DNA of 12,298 nt from Candidatus Kapaibacterium sp. (GCA_938038165.1 CALHRB010000041.1:1-12298); one strand, 5' to 3'; positions 1 to 8,291 are shown, counted from the stretch's first letter. Notes: generated from the sequence alone by a model not told the origin. Made by a program: numbers and translations.

Positions 1-16
1 TCAAGAGGAGTTATTT

Positions 17-2068
17 ATGCTTCGTTTAATAATTATCACATTTTCTTTGATTACTACTCAGTTTCTTAACTTAGAAGCTCAAAATTTCATTGATAGTCCT
101 AATTCTCCAAGGCCAGCTTATGGAATATTTTTAGACTTGAATTTAAATTTTTTGAATCCAACATCAAACTTGATTGGTATTGAATTTCCGGAAAGACCAA
201 GTTGCTGCCCTGGCTTCGAAACAGGCTCAGGAATTGGTTATACCCCCGGATTATTTTTCTCTTTTCCAGTTGGTGATGAAATTGATATACTATTTCGTGG
301 AAGCTACAAAGATCTTTCAGGCAAGCTATCCAAAAACGAACAGATTTTGGTTTATAATCCATCAACTCAATCATCTGTTAGCGGAGAATTTGAACACGTT
401 ATTGATTCAAAAATTACCTCTGCCGGATTAGGAATATTTGGAAGCTATAAATTGTCAGACGAATTCAGGATGAACGCTGGTTTTCAAGGTGGTTTTTTGT
501 TACAAAAAACCTATAAACAAAAAGAACAGATTGTAAATCCCTCGTTTGGAACTTTCGTTGGGACAGGATCAAGGACAAGGAATGCTCACGAAGGAGATCT
601 TCCTAATTCATCAGCAATTGAGCTTTCTATAGCTGTGGGATTAAGTTATGATTTGCCACTCAATTCCTCTAATACACTTTTTTTAGTCCCCGAAATTTAT
701 TATAGCCAAGGATTGACAAATATTGAAAGAGGCGAATCATGGAATGTTAGCTCCTTATCAGGTGGACTGGGGTTAAGATATGCACCAAGGAAAATGAAAG
801 CCCCCAAACCTCCTGCACTACCACCACCACCACCACCACTACCACCTCCACCACCTCCTCCGATGGTTCCTTTGTTAGACGCTTCAATTCTGGCTGTGGG
901 CGTGAATCCCGACGGAACTGAGTCAGACGTTTCGATCTTAAGAGTTGAAGAATTTTTATCTCAAAGAATGCATCCTTTATTGAACTTCGTGTTTTTCGAA
1001 GAAAATTCTTCACAAATACCCGACAGATATAAACTATTGAATAGATCCGAAGTTAAACAGTTTACGGAAAGACAACTTTATAACCTTCAGACAATTGAGG
1101 TCTATCACAACATTTTAAATATTATTGGCAGAAGGGTTGCAGCATACCCCCAAGCAGAACTAACATTAATCGGATGTAATTCTGACGAAGGAGTTGAACG
1201 AGGAAATCAGGAACTCTCGACAAGTAGAGCTAATGCTGTCAAAAATTACCTTACTTCAGTATGGAACATTGACGGGTCAAGAATCAAAATACAGACAAGG
1301 AATCTACCTGAAAATCCATCTAATATAAAAGATCCCGATGGAATTGAAGAAAATAGAAGAGTTGAAATTAAGGCAAATATACCTCAGGTATTTGAACCGC
1401 TGGTTGTTCAGGATACCCTTAGAGAAGCAAATCCTCCGGTCTTCAGATTCAAACCCAAAGTCAATACACCTATTGGAATTGATAATTGGAAAATTTTAAC
1501 CTCACAACGCTCAAAGCCACTTAAAACATTCTCAGGAACAGGAAATCCACCTCAATCAGTTGAATGGGATTTATCCAAAGATGCTACCATCGTTCCAAGA
1601 TTTGATGAGCCACTTGATTATAAACTCGAAATCCAGGATAAAGACAATAAAATTTGGGAATCACCTATTCAACAATTACCAGTAGAACAGCTATCAATAG
1701 AAAAGAAAATGGTTGAGATGATTGCTGATAAAGAAATTGACAGATTCAGCTTGATTTTATTCGGGTTCGACAAGGCAGATCTTGGACCTGAAAACTTGAA
1801 AATTGCTGAAATTGCAAAACGAAGAATCAGACCCAACTCAATAGTTAAAATTGAGGGATTTTCTGACAGGGTTGGCGACGTTAATCATAATTTAGATCTT
1901 TCACAAAGAAGAGCTGCTGCCACTGCAAAAGCTTTAAATGTTGATCCAAAATTTGCAATTGGTCTGGGTGAATCCAAATTGCTTTATGATAATGATTTTC
2001 CAGAAGGACGTTTTTATTGCAGAACAGTTAATATCGAAATTATAACACCAATAGAAATTATACCATAA
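17..2068 (+). CDS. Outer-membrane protein with polyproline linker and two OmpA-like domains
   Basis: Predicted exported 683-residue envelope protein. The ATG is preceded by a strong Shine-Dalgarno (AGAGGAG, 4-10), and residues 1-22 form a signal peptide ending near LEAQ. Residues ~30-256 alternate in a way that suggests beta strands (a small barrel or porin-like region), with a CC pair at 63-64. A proline-rich linker covers 262-285. A first OmpA-like domain spans ~320-455 (D390, R404, ENRRVEI). A linker that resembles a FlgD-type Ig fold spans ~475-550 (GNPPQSVEWDLS). A second OmpA-like domain spans ~575-675, where D617, N625 and R632 have the same spacing as the peptidoglycan-binding D271/N279/R286 of E. 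coli OmpA. The usual NRRV near the end is CRTV here. The inferred role is tethering the outer membrane to peptidoglycan; the ligand of the N-terminal part is unknown. The vWA gene follows after 68 bp. The family is sure, the specific job is not. Confidence 0.88.
   Translation: MLRLIIITFSLITTQFLNLEAQNFIDSPNSPRPAYGIFLDLNLNFLNPTSNLIGIEFPERPSCCPGFETGSGIGYTPGLFFSFPVGDEIDILFRGSYKDLSGKLSKNEQILVYNPSTQSSVSGEFEHVIDSKITSAGLGIFGSYKLSDEFRMNAGFQGGFLLQKTYKQKEQIVNPSFGTFVGTGSRTRNAHEGDLPNSSAIELSIAVGLSYDLPLNSSNTLFLVPEIYYSQGLTNIERGESWNVSSLSGGLGLRYAPRKMKAPKPPALPPPPPPLPPPPPPPMVPLLDASILAVGVNPDGTESDVSILRVEEFLSQRMHPLLNFVFFEENSSQIPDRYKLLNRSEVKQFTERQLYNLQTIEVYHNILNIIGRRVAAYPQAELTLIGCNSDEGVERGNQELSTSRANAVKNYLTSVWNIDGSRIKIQTRNLPENPSNIKDPDGIEENRRVEIKANIPQVFEPLVVQDTLREANPPVFRFKPKVNTPIGIDNWKILTSQRSKPLKTFSGTGNPPQSVEWDLSKDATIVPRFDEPLDYKLEIQDKDNKIWESPIQQLPVEQLSIEKKMVEMIADKEIDRFSLILFGFDKADLGPENLKIAEIAKRRIRPNSIVKIEGFSDRVGDVNHNLDLSQRRAAATAKALNVDPKFAIGLGESKLLYDNDFPEGRFYCRTVNIEIITPIEIIP
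820..863 (+). repeat. CCA/CCT trinucleotide tract encoding polyproline
   Basis: Inside the OmpA-like gene, an uninterrupted run of CCA codons is followed by mixed CCA, CCT and CCG codons. It encodes two runs of about seven prolines split by a single leucine. It forms the flexible spacer between the barrel-like region and the periplasmic domains. The first part is a near-perfect microsatellite, so replication slippage would change the linker length by whole prolines without breaking the frame. Long proline runs generally need elongation factor EF-P for efficient translation. Confidence 0.85.
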
Positions 2069-2136
2069 AGTATTTTGTTTGTAACAATTAATACACTCAA
2101 GTGTTTATAAAATTGAAAATAAATTGGAGATAATAT

Positions 2137-5100
2137 ATGAAAACAAAATATTTACTTTTGATTTTTTTAATCTTGTTTCCGGGTTTTTTATTATCTCAAT
2201 CATTAGTAATTAATGCTGTTGATGCTTCAAAATACCCTACCATCAGGGCTGAAATTACGATCAAGGATGCTTCCGGAAAATATGTCAGACTTTTTAGTCT
2301 GGATGAAATTACCGTAAGAGATGGGGGTAAGGACAGAGTAACTAAAAGCATTTTCTGTGAGCCTAATGTTTCAAGGTTTTCAGCAATTCTTACTTTTGAT
2401 AGATCCGAATCTATGAACCGTAACAAGGACGGTAATTATGTGCCGGGACCATCAAGGATGGAAATAGCAAAATCTGCTGCAAGATCTTGGGTGAGAGCTT
2501 TAGACACCACCAGGGCTGAAGCTACAATTACTGCTTTCAGCAATGATGCTGTCTGGCTTTTAAATCAAAAATATGTAAATAGTAAAGTTATTTTGATTGA
2601 TTCAATTAATGGCAGCAAACAGCTTGACCCTGTCGGAGGAACGAATTATAATTCTGGCTTTTTGAGGGACAGATGGGGCAATCCCGGTGCTTTAGAAATT
2701 GCAAAATTTGCTAAATATAAACCAATTATCATTTTCTTAACTGATGGGGAACACGATCCCAACAATGGTCCTGTTAAAAGTGCAGAAATTCTGGAACTCG
2801 CAAACAAACTAAATGCAACAATTTTCTGCTTAACGCTCGGTTTGCCAATGCCCGAAGTATTGAAATCAATATCCAAAAATACAGGTGGCTCATACTATGA
2901 AAACCTCACAACAGAAGACGAAGTCAGAGGTATTTATCTGGATATTCTGGAAAAATCAGCAAATCTTGGCACTCCGGCTCCTTGTGATTTGGTCTGGGAG
3001 ACTGATTGTGATGGCGGAAACCTTACCGTAACTTACAAGAAATTAAATTTATCAAGAGATACTACCTACTCCATTCCGTTGGATTTTAAACCTTATCTTG
3101 AAATTAATCCCAGAACCATCATATTCAATAATCCAAAACCGGGCAATAACGATACTATTATTACAATCACTGCACAAAATAATTTTGTTGAATTTACTCC
3201 TCCGGGTTACACTACAACTAAACCTGGGTTCTCAATTATTGACTGGGGTGGATCACTCCCTCCTTTTACCTTGAAGAAGAATGAGTTCAGAAAAATTAAA
3301 ATCAGATATATTGCTCCACCGTCGGACTCATCTTATAACCCAGCATCTTTGACATTTATTGGAAGTGCCTGCGATGGCTTGACTATGATGCCTTCGGCTG
3401 AATGGGTCTTTGTTCGTGATATTGATATGGGAACTGCCCTTGTTGGGCAATCAGTAAGAAAAACTGTTAGCAGTGTGTTTTGCAATAGAACTGGTAAACC
3501 TATCAGAATCAAGAACTTCAAAATTGATGGTGGCAATAAAAATGATTTCAAAATTATCAACCAGCCTTCAAATCTTGAAATTCCATCTGATACCTGTATT
3601 ACTCTAACATTTGAATTTCTTGCAGATACTCCTGGTGAAAAAATATCAGATTTTATTGCTGAGGAAGAAAGCGGAAAAATTCATAAATCCAAAATCAAAG
3701 GTTTAGCAAGCGGAAAAGCCGAATTGAGCGCGGTTAACATTGTAAACTTCCCTTCAATAAGATGTAATACTTTTTATAAAGATACTACTATCCAACTAGC
3801 AAATGATGGGGCTCTTGATTTGAACATTTCAAGTTTTGATATTTCAGGTCCCAATTCGGGTGATTTCAAATTTATTCCATCAAATCCCGGACCTATGGTT
3901 ATACCAAGAGCTGACAAAAAAACTATAACTATTAGATTTGAACCCTTAACTGCAGGGAATAAATTCGCAACTTTAACAATACAAAGCGACGCAGGGAATA
4001 ATCCAACTTATAACATTAGTCTTTCTGGTAATCGTGATAGCATTGGATTTTTACTGAATCAAACTTCACTTAATTTTGGACTTCTTTGTCCAAACGAAAA
4101 GAAGGAATTAAAATTATCCATAACCAACAGTGGCAATATTACCAGTGAATTTACTGCTGAAACACTCACCTCTCCTTTCGAACTGGCCGAAAATAGATGG
4201 TCTTTGGATCCATCCATTTCAAAAGAAATTACGATTTCGTTTGTCTCCGCTACCGAAGGCGATTTCAGCAAACAACTAATTATCACCGATGAATGCAACA
4301 ATCAAAAAATTATTAACTTAACTGCCAAAGTTGAAGATGTCAAGATACAATCCGACAAATTAACTCTATCTGCAACAGTTGGTTCTTCCATTAATGGAAC
4401 TATGAGGATTACAAATAACTCTCAACATAATATAACAATTACATCAGCAGTTCCACAGGATGCTCAGTTTACAATCGTTTCACCACCACTAAATTGGAAC
4501 ATTCCCCCCGGAGGCTCGATAGATATAACTATCAAGTATTCACCAAATGTTGATGAAATTACAAATTCTAATATTTTAATTTCAGGATCTCCTTGCAATC
4601 TTTCATTTTCTGCACCAATTACTGGAAATCCTTCGCTCGCCTCAGCAGATATTGTGTTAGAACAACACGAAGCTTATGTTGGAGAAATTATCACCGTCCC
4701 TATATTTTTGAGAAATATATTTAAAGTAACAGAATCAGGGACGAACAACATTGATACAAGAATTAGCTACGATCAATCATTGTTGAAGTTTCTCGGAGCA
4801 GAACCTGCAAATATCATTTCAACCATTGGATCTGGATATATTGACTTCACAAACATCCCATTAAACCAAATGGTTGGCGATAGACTTTTTAGTATTAGGT
4901 TCGAAGCATTATTAAGCACAAATGATGAAACGCCTCTCCAAATTTCTAATACTCGTTCTGTCGAAAGTAGAGTGATTTTCAATGAGAGGTCTGGTTATTT
5001 CAAGTTGAAAACTGCTTCAGGAACTATCCGAATACCTGAAATTAGTGCTGAAGCAGGCGAAGATTTCGTTTTACCAATTTACCTTGATAAAATCAAAAAT

Positions 5101-5688
5101 ATTACTCAATTCAATGAATCAATAAATACAACTCTTGAATTTAATGCTACTTTGATTGAACCTATAGGGAATACACCTAAAGGAATTGTAAATTCTGATA
5201 GAAGAATCATTAATTTAACAAATCTGCCTCTAATTCCTGATAATAAATCTACAATTGCAAGCCTTCAATTCAGGGCTATGCTTGGCAATCAGGAATCAAG
5301 CGACATAATAATCAGGAACACCGAAGTTAAAATGGGAAAAGTCATTTTCGAAGAAATTGCCGGCAAGTTTACTTTGTCTAAGGTTTGTAAGAGCGGCTCT
5401 GTCAGGCTTTTTGATCCATTCGGGAGTGCTGTGGGTATTATTAATTTCAACCCAAATCCAACTAATGGTCAAACTGAAATAGAATTTGCAACAGCCGAAG
5501 AAGGTATTACAGAAATCCTAATTTTGAATTATACCGGTGCCATTATAAAACAATTAGTTAATGAGAATTTAGATACAGGGAAATATAAAATTTTATTCAA
5601 TGCATATGAATTACCAAACGGATTATATTTTGTTGTGATGAAAACACCGACTGATTACTTTGTCAAAAAATTGTCGGTTATTAAATAA
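2137..5688 (+). CDS. T9SS-secreted vWA protein with HYDIN/SPD-2-like Ig repeats and two cohesin-like domains
   Basis: Large secreted protein of 1183 residues. Its ATG follows GGAGA (2126-2130) with six-base spacing. Residues 1-21 are a signal peptide ending LLSQ. A vWA domain covers ~80-275 with an intact metal-binding MIDAS: DRSES at 88-92, T169 in GGTN, and D203 in LTDGEHD. Residues ~320-830 hold about five Ig-like repeats of the ASPM-SPD-2-HYDIN ('choice-of-anchor D') type, with signatures such as LNFGLL and ITNSG. Two tandem cohesin-like beta-sandwich modules follow at ~836-958 and ~964-1080, each opening with VGE/AGE then VPIFL/LPIYL. Residues ~1100-1183 are a type A T9SS sorting domain (NPNPTNG, then LPNGLYFVVM, ending KKLSVIK). 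Type A domains are cleaved on export and the cargo is attached to the cell surface or released. vWA domains usually bind protein ligands through Mg2+. An adhesive or scaffolding role is inference. Confidence 0.9.
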   Translation: MKTKYLLLIFLILFPGFLLSQSLVINAVDASKYPTIRAEITIKDASGKYVRLFSLDEITVRDGGKDRVTKSIFCEPNVSRFSAILTFDRSESMNRNKDGNYVPGPSRMEIAKSAARSWVRALDTTRAEATITAFSNDAVWLLNQKYVNSKVILIDSINGSKQLDPVGGTNYNSGFLRDRWGNPGALEIAKFAKYKPIIIFLTDGEHDPNNGPVKSAEILELANKLNATIFCLTLGLPMPEVLKSISKNTGGSYYENLTTEDEVRGIYLDILEKSANLGTPAPCDLVWETDCDGGNLTVTYKKLNLSRDTTYSIPLDFKPYLEINPRTIIFNNPKPGNNDTIITITAQNNFVEFTPPGYTTTKPGFSIIDWGGSLPPFTLKKNEFRKIKIRYIAPPSDSSYNPASLTFIGSACDGLTMMPSAEWVFVRDIDMGTALVGQSVRKTVSSVFCNRTGKPIRIKNFKIDGGNKNDFKIINQPSNLEIPSDTCITLTFEFLADTPGEKISDFIAEEESGKIHKSKIKGLASGKAELSAVNIVNFPSIRCNTFYKDTTIQLANDGALDLNISSFDISGPNSGDFKFIPSNPGPMVIPRADKKTITIRFEPLTAGNKFATLTIQSDAGNNPTYNISLSGNRDSIGFLLNQTSLNFGLLCPNEKKELKLSITNSGNITSEFTAETLTSPFELAENRWSLDPSISKEITISFVSATEGDFSKQLIITDECNNQKIINLTAKVEDVKIQSDKLTLSATVGSSINGTMRITNNSQHNITITSAVPQDAQFTIVSPPLNWNIPPGGSIDITIKYSPNVDEITNSNILISGSPCNLSFSAPITGNPSLASADIVLEQHEAYVGEIITVPIFLRNIFKVTESGTNNIDTRISYDQSLLKFLGAEPANIISTIGSGYIDFTNIPLNQMVGDRLFSIRFEALLSTNDETPLQISNTRSVESRVIFNERSGYFKLKTASGTIRIPEISAEAGEDFVLPIYLDKIKNITQFNESINTTLEFNATLIEPIGNTPKGIVNSDRRIINLTNLPLIPDNKSTIASLQFRAMLGNQESSDIIIRNTEVKMGKVIFEEIAGKFTLSKVCKSGSVRLFDPFGSAVGIINFNPNPTNGQTEIEFATAEEGITEILILNYTGAIIKQLVNENLDTGKYKILFNAYELPNGLYFVVMKTPTDYFVKKLSVIK

Positions 5689-5754
5689 TAAATCAAAAAG
5701 ACATTTAATAAACTTTATAAAAAAAATTTAAGGTCAAAATTGTAATTCTGAACT

Positions 5755-5824
5755 AAGTGAAGAGTCTAATTATTAAATCTATGTTTTTAATAAAATACTT
5801 AGACTTAGATTCTTCACTTTTTTT
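5755..5824 (+). terminator. Rho-independent-type terminator after the vWA gene
   Basis: The arms at 5755-5769 and 5805-5819 pair over 15 bp with one G-U wobble (5764 with 5810) and run directly into seven T residues at 5818-5824. Inside the 35-nt loop, TTATTAAA (5770-5777) pairs with TTTAATAA (5786-5793), so the structure can extend into one long interrupted hairpin. It starts 66 bp past the stop codon. It separates the envelope genes from the Nudix-parAB operon. Confidence 0.75.
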
Positions 5825-5889
5825 ACAAAATATCCTAAACTTTAACTTCCTCATTTAGTATTTGTTAAGAAGATAATATATTATTTTTT

Positions 5890-5897
5890 TATTTTTG
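5890..5897 (+). promoter_or_regulatory. Possible promoter element TATTTTTG for the Nudix-parA-parB operon
   Basis: The site matches the Bacteroidota -7 consensus TAnnTTTG and ends 35 bp before the chosen ATG, behind a terminator and ahead of the first gene of the operon. The nearest TTTG upstream (5861-5864) is 25 bp away, longer than the usual ~17-23 bp, so the -33 half is not convincing. It lies in a T-rich stretch where chance matches are likely. Confidence 0.35.
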
Positions 5898-5931
5898 TAC
5901 ATTAATAGAAAAAATAAGCTTGTTTTTTAAG

Positions 5932-6477
5932 ATGGTAAAAAGATGGCAGACATCAGAAATAACTGAAGGCTCGGATTTAAAAATATTTCGGGTTAAATGG
6001 TTCAAACGACAAAATCAAGAGATAGGCAAAAGTGGGAATTTTGTTGTTCTTGACTCTCCGCGTTGGGTTAATATTATACCATTAACAGGGAACAGGGATG
6101 TAGTCCTAGTCAGGCAATACAGGCACGGAATTGATGAAATAACACTGGAAGTTCCCGGGGGGCTTGTTGATCTTTCTGAAGAACCATTAGATGCAGCAGA
6201 AAGAGAATGCTTTGAAGAAACTGGCTATAAATCACTTGCCAGAGCTGTACTTATTGGAGAAAATCATCCAAATCCAGCTTTTCTGAATAATATTTGTTAT
6301 TCTTATGTATGGTTTGATTGTGAATTAATGGGCAAACAAAAGCTCGACAGCAACGAAGATATTGATGTTGTGCTTGTTCCTTTGAAAGACATACCAGAAA
6401 TGATTTTGCAGAAAAAAATTAAGCATTCTCTGGTTCTAACAGCTTTTTTCTTTTATTCACTCAAATATGGTATTTAA
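5932..6477 (+). CDS. Nudix hydrolase, ADP-ribose pyrophosphatase type
   Basis: Predicted cytoplasmic Mg2+-dependent pyrophosphohydrolase of 181 residues, a normal length for the family. The Nudix box is complete: G77, E83, R91, E92, E95, E96 and G98 fit GX5EX7REUXEEXGU. The preceding VLVRQYRHGIDEITLEVPGG is the segment typical of the ADP-ribose pyrophosphatase / NudF group, where these residues help bind the nucleotide diphosphate sugar. Likely substrate is ADP-ribose or a similar NDP-sugar, but Nudix specificity cannot be read from the box alone. I chose the ATG at 5932. An in-frame TTG at 5920 would add four residues and sits close to the putative transcription start. No Shine-Dalgarno is visible for either. 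It is the first gene of a tight operon, with parA starting six bases after its stop. Confidence 0.88.
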   Translation: MVKRWQTSEITEGSDLKIFRVKWFKRQNQEIGKSGNFVVLDSPRWVNIIPLTGNRDVVLVRQYRHGIDEITLEVPGGLVDLSEEPLDAAERECFEETGYKSLARAVLIGENHPNPAFLNNICYSYVWFDCELMGKQKLDSNEDIDVVLVPLKDIPEMILQKKIKHSLVLTAFFFYSLKYGI

Positions 6478-6483
6478 TTTATA

Positions 6484-7269
6484 ATGTCCAGAATCATATC
6501 AGTTGCAAATCAAAAAGGCGGAGTTGGTAAAACAACAACATCGGTAAATCTTGCTGCATCACTTGCTGCAGCAGATTATTCTGTTCTGCTTATTGATATC
6601 GACCCACAAGCAAATGCAACAAATGGATTGGGGGTGAATTCCAAAGAAGTTGCTATTACAATTTATGAAGTATTAATTAATGATGCTGATATTGGTTCTG
6701 CTATTCTGCCAACAGAAATGCCAAATCTCAGCCTTCTGCCCTCTCATATCAATTTAGTTGGTGCAGAAATTGAGATGGTTAATCAAAAGGATAGAGAAAA
6801 GTTTCTTGCCAAAAAAATTGTTGAAATAAAATCTAATTATCATTTTATTATTATTGATTGCCCCCCTTCATTAGGTCTTTTAACCCTCAACGCATTGACA
6901 GCCGCAGATTCGGTGCTTATCCCCGTTCAGTGTGAATATTACGCCCTCGAAGGTCTTGGACAGCTACTCAATACAATTTCAATTGTCAGATACAGGCTTA
7001 ATCCAAAACTTGATATCGAAGGGGTTTTATTAACAATGTATGATTCCAGGTTGAGGCTTTCGAATCAGGTTGTCGAAGAAGTCAGGAAACACTTTGACAA
7101 AAAAGCATTCAAGACAGTCATTAATCGTAATGTCAGACTTTCTGAATCACCAAGTTATGGCAAGCCTGTTCTGCTTTATGATGCTTTTAGTGTTGGAGCA
7201 AAAAATTATCTTGAACTTGCACAGGAAATAATAAATTCAAACAATATTCCAGTAATAAAGAAATCTTGA
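6484..7269 (+). CDS. parA: Chromosome partitioning ATPase ParA (Soj)
   Basis: A 261-residue ParA/MinD-family ATPase that binds DNA non-specifically as an ATP dimer and, with ParB bound at parS, drives segregation of the replication origin. The deviant Walker A motif KGGVGKTT lies at residues 11-18 with its signature lysine K11. Walker A' is IDIDPQANAT with D40, and Walker B is IIIDCPP with D125. R189, in the segment before LSNQVVEEV, lies where Soj-type proteins carry a DNA-binding arginine. Lack of an N-terminal helix-turn-helix extension and the short length make it the chromosomal (type Ib-like) form rather than a plasmid type Ia ParA. It lies between the Nudix gene (6-bp gap) and parB (2-bp gap), so the three are almost certainly co-transcribed. 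Confidence 0.97.
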   Translation: MSRIISVANQKGGVGKTTTSVNLAASLAAADYSVLLIDIDPQANATNGLGVNSKEVAITIYEVLINDADIGSAILPTEMPNLSLLPSHINLVGAEIEMVNQKDREKFLAKKIVEIKSNYHFIIIDCPPSLGLLTLNALTAADSVLIPVQCEYYALEGLGQLLNTISIVRYRLNPKLDIEGVLLTMYDSRLRLSNQVVEEVRKHFDKKAFKTVINRNVRLSESPSYGKPVLLYDAFSVGAKNYLELAQEIINSNNIPVIKKS

Positions 7270-7271
7270 CT

Positions 7272-8201
7272 ATGTCAACATCAAAAAAATCAATAGGCTT
7301 AGGTAAAGGTTTGGAGGCTTTGATTCCAACATCTGTTGAAATCACCGAAAAGGGTTTGAAATTCAAATCAACAGATGACAATACTAATCAAATTGATTTC
7401 ATAAATTTAGAAAAAATCGAACATAACCCCTATCAGCCAAGAGTAGATTTTGATGAAAGCTCGCTCGAGGAGTTAAAGAACTCAATCATTGAACATGGTG
7501 TTATTCAACCGATAACTGTCCGAAAATCTATTTACGGTTTCGAAATTATATCGGGTGAAAGAAGATTCCGGGCTGCAAAATTGGCAGGACTCACTAAAAT
7601 CCCGGCTTATGTTCTTCATGATATTACTGATGTTCAGATGCTTCAGTTAGCTTTGATCGAAAATCTACAGCGTGATAATCTTAACCCCATCGAAGTCGCA
7701 AATGGATACAGTAGATTAATCGAAGAATGCAAACTCACACAGGAAGAAGTAGCCCAAAAAGTCAGTAAAGATAGATCCACAATAACAAATTTTTTAAGAC
7801 TGCTAAAGCTTCCCATTACTATTCAGGACAGCCTTCGTAACCGTGAAATATCTATGGGCCATGCTCGTGCTTTACTCGGTCTTAATGACACTGTCGAAAT
7901 GATTCACTTATGGAAACAAATTATTGATAAGGACCTTTCTGTCAGAGCAGTTGAAAGTTTAGTCAAGGAAATCCAAAAAACAAAAAACAAAACCAAAGAA
8001 TTAAAGCCATCCAGAGAACAAAACATTGATCGAGATATTAAGACAATCCTTGACAACACAGAGAACCGCTTACGCCACATTTTTGGAACCAAGGTAAAAA
8101 TCCAACCAAAAAAAAACGACACAGGCTCGATTATTTTGGAATATTACAATCGGGATGATTTCGAACGAATAATTGAAATAATTAACCGTTTAGATAAATA
8201 A
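7272..8201 (+). CDS. parB: Chromosome partitioning protein ParB (Spo0J)
   Basis: ParB binds centromere-like parS sites, loads as a CTP-dependent clamp and stimulates ParA. With the ATG at 7272 the protein has 309 residues, a usual length. The N-terminus GLGKGLEALIPT is the typical ParA-activating peptide. The ParB/Srx domain spans ~46-140 and carries NPYQPR, ISGERRFRAA (CTP-binding box) and LIENLQRDNLNPIE. A helix-turn-helix starting at LTQEEVAQKV (~155-178) recognises parS. The C-terminal ~55 residues, after a charged lysine-rich linker, should dimerise. A TTG at 7266 overlapping the parA stop would add two residues; the ATG fits the family N-terminus equally well and is the usual codon. No canonical parS (TGTTTCACGTGAAACA) was seen in the window by eye. 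Confidence 0.96.
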   Translation: MSTSKKSIGLGKGLEALIPTSVEITEKGLKFKSTDDNTNQIDFINLEKIEHNPYQPRVDFDESSLEELKNSIIEHGVIQPITVRKSIYGFEIISGERRFRAAKLAGLTKIPAYVLHDITDVQMLQLALIENLQRDNLNPIEVANGYSRLIEECKLTQEEVAQKVSKDRSTITNFLRLLKLPITIQDSLRNREISMGHARALLGLNDTVEMIHLWKQIIDKDLSVRAVESLVKEIQKTKNKTKELKPSREQNIDRDIKTILDNTENRLRHIFGTKVKIQPKKNDTGSIILEYYNRDDFERIIEIINRLDK

Positions 8202-8244
8202 TTCTAAATAATATCCGAAATTAATTCTAAATAATATCCGAAAT
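8199..8244 (+). repeat. Perfect 23-bp tandem duplication starting at the parB stop codon
   Basis: Two identical 23-bp units lie head to tail at 8199-8221 and 8222-8244, with core AATAATATCCGAAAT. The first three bases of unit one are the parB TAA stop. The match stops exactly at the unit borders on both sides, as for a recent slippage or duplication event. In the second copy AATAATAT (8230-8237) and ATATTATT (8243-8250) can pair around a CCGAA loop, an all-AT hairpin. No T-run follows it, so it is a poor intrinsic terminator. Confidence 0.9.
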
Positions 8245-8249
8245 ATTAT

Positions 8250-8257
8250 TAACTTTG
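8250..8257 (+). promoter_or_regulatory. Possible promoter element TAACTTTG for the beta-helix gene
   Basis: Matches TAnnTTTG, the Bacteroidota -7 consensus, and ends 35 bp before the ATG at 8292. No TTTG or TTG is found at the proper distance upstream. The site lies immediately after the tandem duplication, whose 3' hairpin arm overlaps its first base. Confidence 0.3.
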
Positions 8258-8291
8258 ATCTGAATTTTTAAATATTCCATAGGTTCGTCAA

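Noticed and set aside
747..1013. Minus-strand open frame with a long polyvaline stretch
   Set aside because: It is the complement of the CCA/CCT proline tract of the OmpA-like gene, has no plausible domain and no start signal.
2091..2106. Short inverted repeat ACAC-TCAA-GTGT between the OmpA-like and vWA genes
   Set aside because: Only four contiguous base pairs, no T-run; too weak for a terminator or operator claim.
5920..5931. TTG start for the Nudix hydrolase, and TTG at 7266 for ParB
   Set aside because: Both add only a few residues and lack a ribosome binding site; nearby ATG codons (5932, 7272) are preferred, though not proven.
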